Shown here: positions 4,721 through 5,368 of the stretch, one piece after another | Position numbering within the stretch: position 1 is the first letter of the stretch | How the letters are laid out: each line of letters starts with the position of its first letter | The notes under the pieces: generated by a model | Database searches by the model: none | What the model saw: the letters and a program-made list of their open reading frames with translations, nothing else | What the model was told of the DNA's origin: nothing | Source: Streptosporangiaceae bacterium | GTDB taxonomy: Bacteria; Actinomycetota; Actinomycetes; Streptosporangiales; Streptosporangiaceae | Length of the DNA: 5,368 nucleotides | Direction: 5' to 3' | Assembly: GCA_030050125.1 (NCBI GenBank) | Contig: JASIJN010000186.1 | Coordinates: forward strand, 1 to 5,368 | Translations under genes and position numbers: made by a program

Positions 4721-5368
4721 ATGCGTGATCCAGAGTTGATGATGCGTGCGCAGCTGGCCGCAACCGAGCTGGAGCGGGCCTGGGATCGCTGGCGCACGAT
4801 ACACGGGCTAGGCACGGGGGCACTGCCGCCTGTTTCCAGCTATGTGGGCTACTCGATGGAAGAGCCATGGGGGCAGCCGCGCGTGGTGTTCGGCATGGAT
4901 GCTCGCGAGGCAGAGCAGTTCGCCGCGCTCCTCGATCGCCACGACTGCGCCGGGCCGGTTTACGCGGCGATGACCGCCCAGCCGGGGACATGGGGCGGTA
5001 CGGGGGCGGAGGTGCGGGCAGATACGCGGGCGGACCCGGACACGGCCGGCGGCTCGATCGACCCCGGTCGCGGGCGGGTCCGGGTTCCGTCGCAGGTCCA
5101 GTCCGAGGCGGTGCGCCGGCAGGCAGCGGCCGAGGCGTCATCGGCGGAGATGCTGCTGGGCACGCGGGAGCCGCGGCCGCAGGCAGACGCGGCCGGGCCG
5201 GGCCCGGTCGCGGCCGAGGACCTGGCGGATCCGGCTGCCCAGGGAGAGGGCCAGGATCGCGACACCGGGGAGTCCGGCCTGCCGGCGTTCCGGCCGCGGC
5301 GCGAGCCGGTTCCTTACCCCGACGACCCGACCGAGGCGGTGCCGGTCCTGGGCCCGCCGGCCGAGCCT
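4721..5368 (+). CDS. Hypothetical protein, N-terminal part, cut by window end
   Basis: The frame is open from the ATG at 4721 to the window end, giving 216 residues with no stop. The start is supported by AGGGGGAGAG (4705-4714), 6 nt upstream. Residues 3-30 look like an amphipathic helix (ELMMRAQLAATELERAWDRWRTIHGL). PPVSSYVGYSMEEPWGQPRVVFGMDAREAEQFAALLDRHDC (36-76) follows, reading as a beta-strand and helix and ending in CAGPVYAAM. From about 88 on the sequence is rich in Ala, Pro, Arg, Gly, Asp and Glu with no hydrophobic core, so it is probably disordered. The N-terminal block gives me a vague sense of a hypothetical protein recurring in Streptosporangiales-type genomes, but I cannot name a family. 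In S. coelicolor, from memory, a helicase gene (hrpB-like) follows bldC; nothing here resembles one. An upstream GTG start at 4562 would add 53 residues but lacks a ribosome site. Confidence 0.75.
   Translation, partial: MRDPELMMRAQLAATELERAWDRWRTIHGLGTGALPPVSSYVGYSMEEPWGQPRVVFGMDAREAEQFAALLDRHDCAGPVYAAMTAQPGTWGGTGAEVRADTRADPDTAGGSIDPGRGRVRVPSQVQSEAVRRQAAAEASSAEMLLGTREPRPQADAAGPGPVAAEDLADPAAQGEGQDRDTGESGLPAFRPRREPVPYPDDPTEAVPVLGPPAEP

Noticed and set aside
4494..5141. 215-aa minus-strand open frame opposite the last gene
   Set aside because: Pro/Arg/Ala-rich shadow of the plus-strand frame; the plus strand has a ribosome site and a plausible N-terminal fold.
1..5368. CRISPR array, transposase, integrase or phage genes
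   Set aside because: No regularly spaced repeats with unique spacers, no transposase or recombinase motifs and no terminal inverted repeats were found.

Overview
The window is GC-rich throughout, with strong G/C bias at third codon positions, and it holds a gene order typical of actinomycetes: purF, purM, a convergent DUF3073 gene, a conserved protein of unknown function, and bldC. The BldC sequence is essentially that of Streptomyces, so the source is very likely a filamentous, differentiating actinobacterium (Streptomyces, a Streptosporangiales member or a relative). The genus cannot be fixed from this sequence.

Layout. Positions 1-785 are the C-terminal half of PurF, whose N-terminus lies outside the window. 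It overlaps purM (782-1885) by 4 bp, so the two are translationally coupled steps of de novo purine synthesis. purM converges on a DUF3073 gene (minus strand, 1897-2316) only 11 bp away. A 15-bp tandem duplication at this junction supplies both stop codons. The DUF3073 protein has a basic N-terminal motif and an extreme Asp/Glu tail with regularly placed Phe/Leu. A gap of about 440 bp (2317-2758) follows and holds no convincing gene. Streptomyces coelicolor, from memory, has valine dehydrogenase (vdh) in this interval. Next come a 313-aa conserved protein of unknown function (2759-3700) and bldC (3965-4168), the small MerR-like developmental regulator.

The regulatory highlight is the 264-bp region before bldC. 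It has a perfect 10-bp inverted repeat (3740-3769), a plausible promoter (3833-3860) with BldD-like half sites around its -35, a perfect 9-4-9 palindrome on the -10 and predicted start site (3854-3875), and a leader hairpin (3891-3907). Downstream of bldC, 4169-4720 is apparently non-coding. Its first 300 bp are packed with perfect hairpins, one with a GNRA tetraloop and one with a 9-bp stem and 3-nt loop, and with a degenerate tRNA-like stretch (about 4381-4459).

The last gene (4721 to the window end) is the 5' part of an unrecognised protein, with a short folded-looking N-terminus and a long Pro/Ala/Arg/Glu-rich, probably disordered tail. Conserved synteny with S. coelicolor appears to end just after bldC. 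No mobile element, CRISPR array, rRNA or intact tRNA was found. The best candidates for something undescribed are the palindromic bldC operator and the structured segment downstream of bldC; both are inferences from sequence alone.
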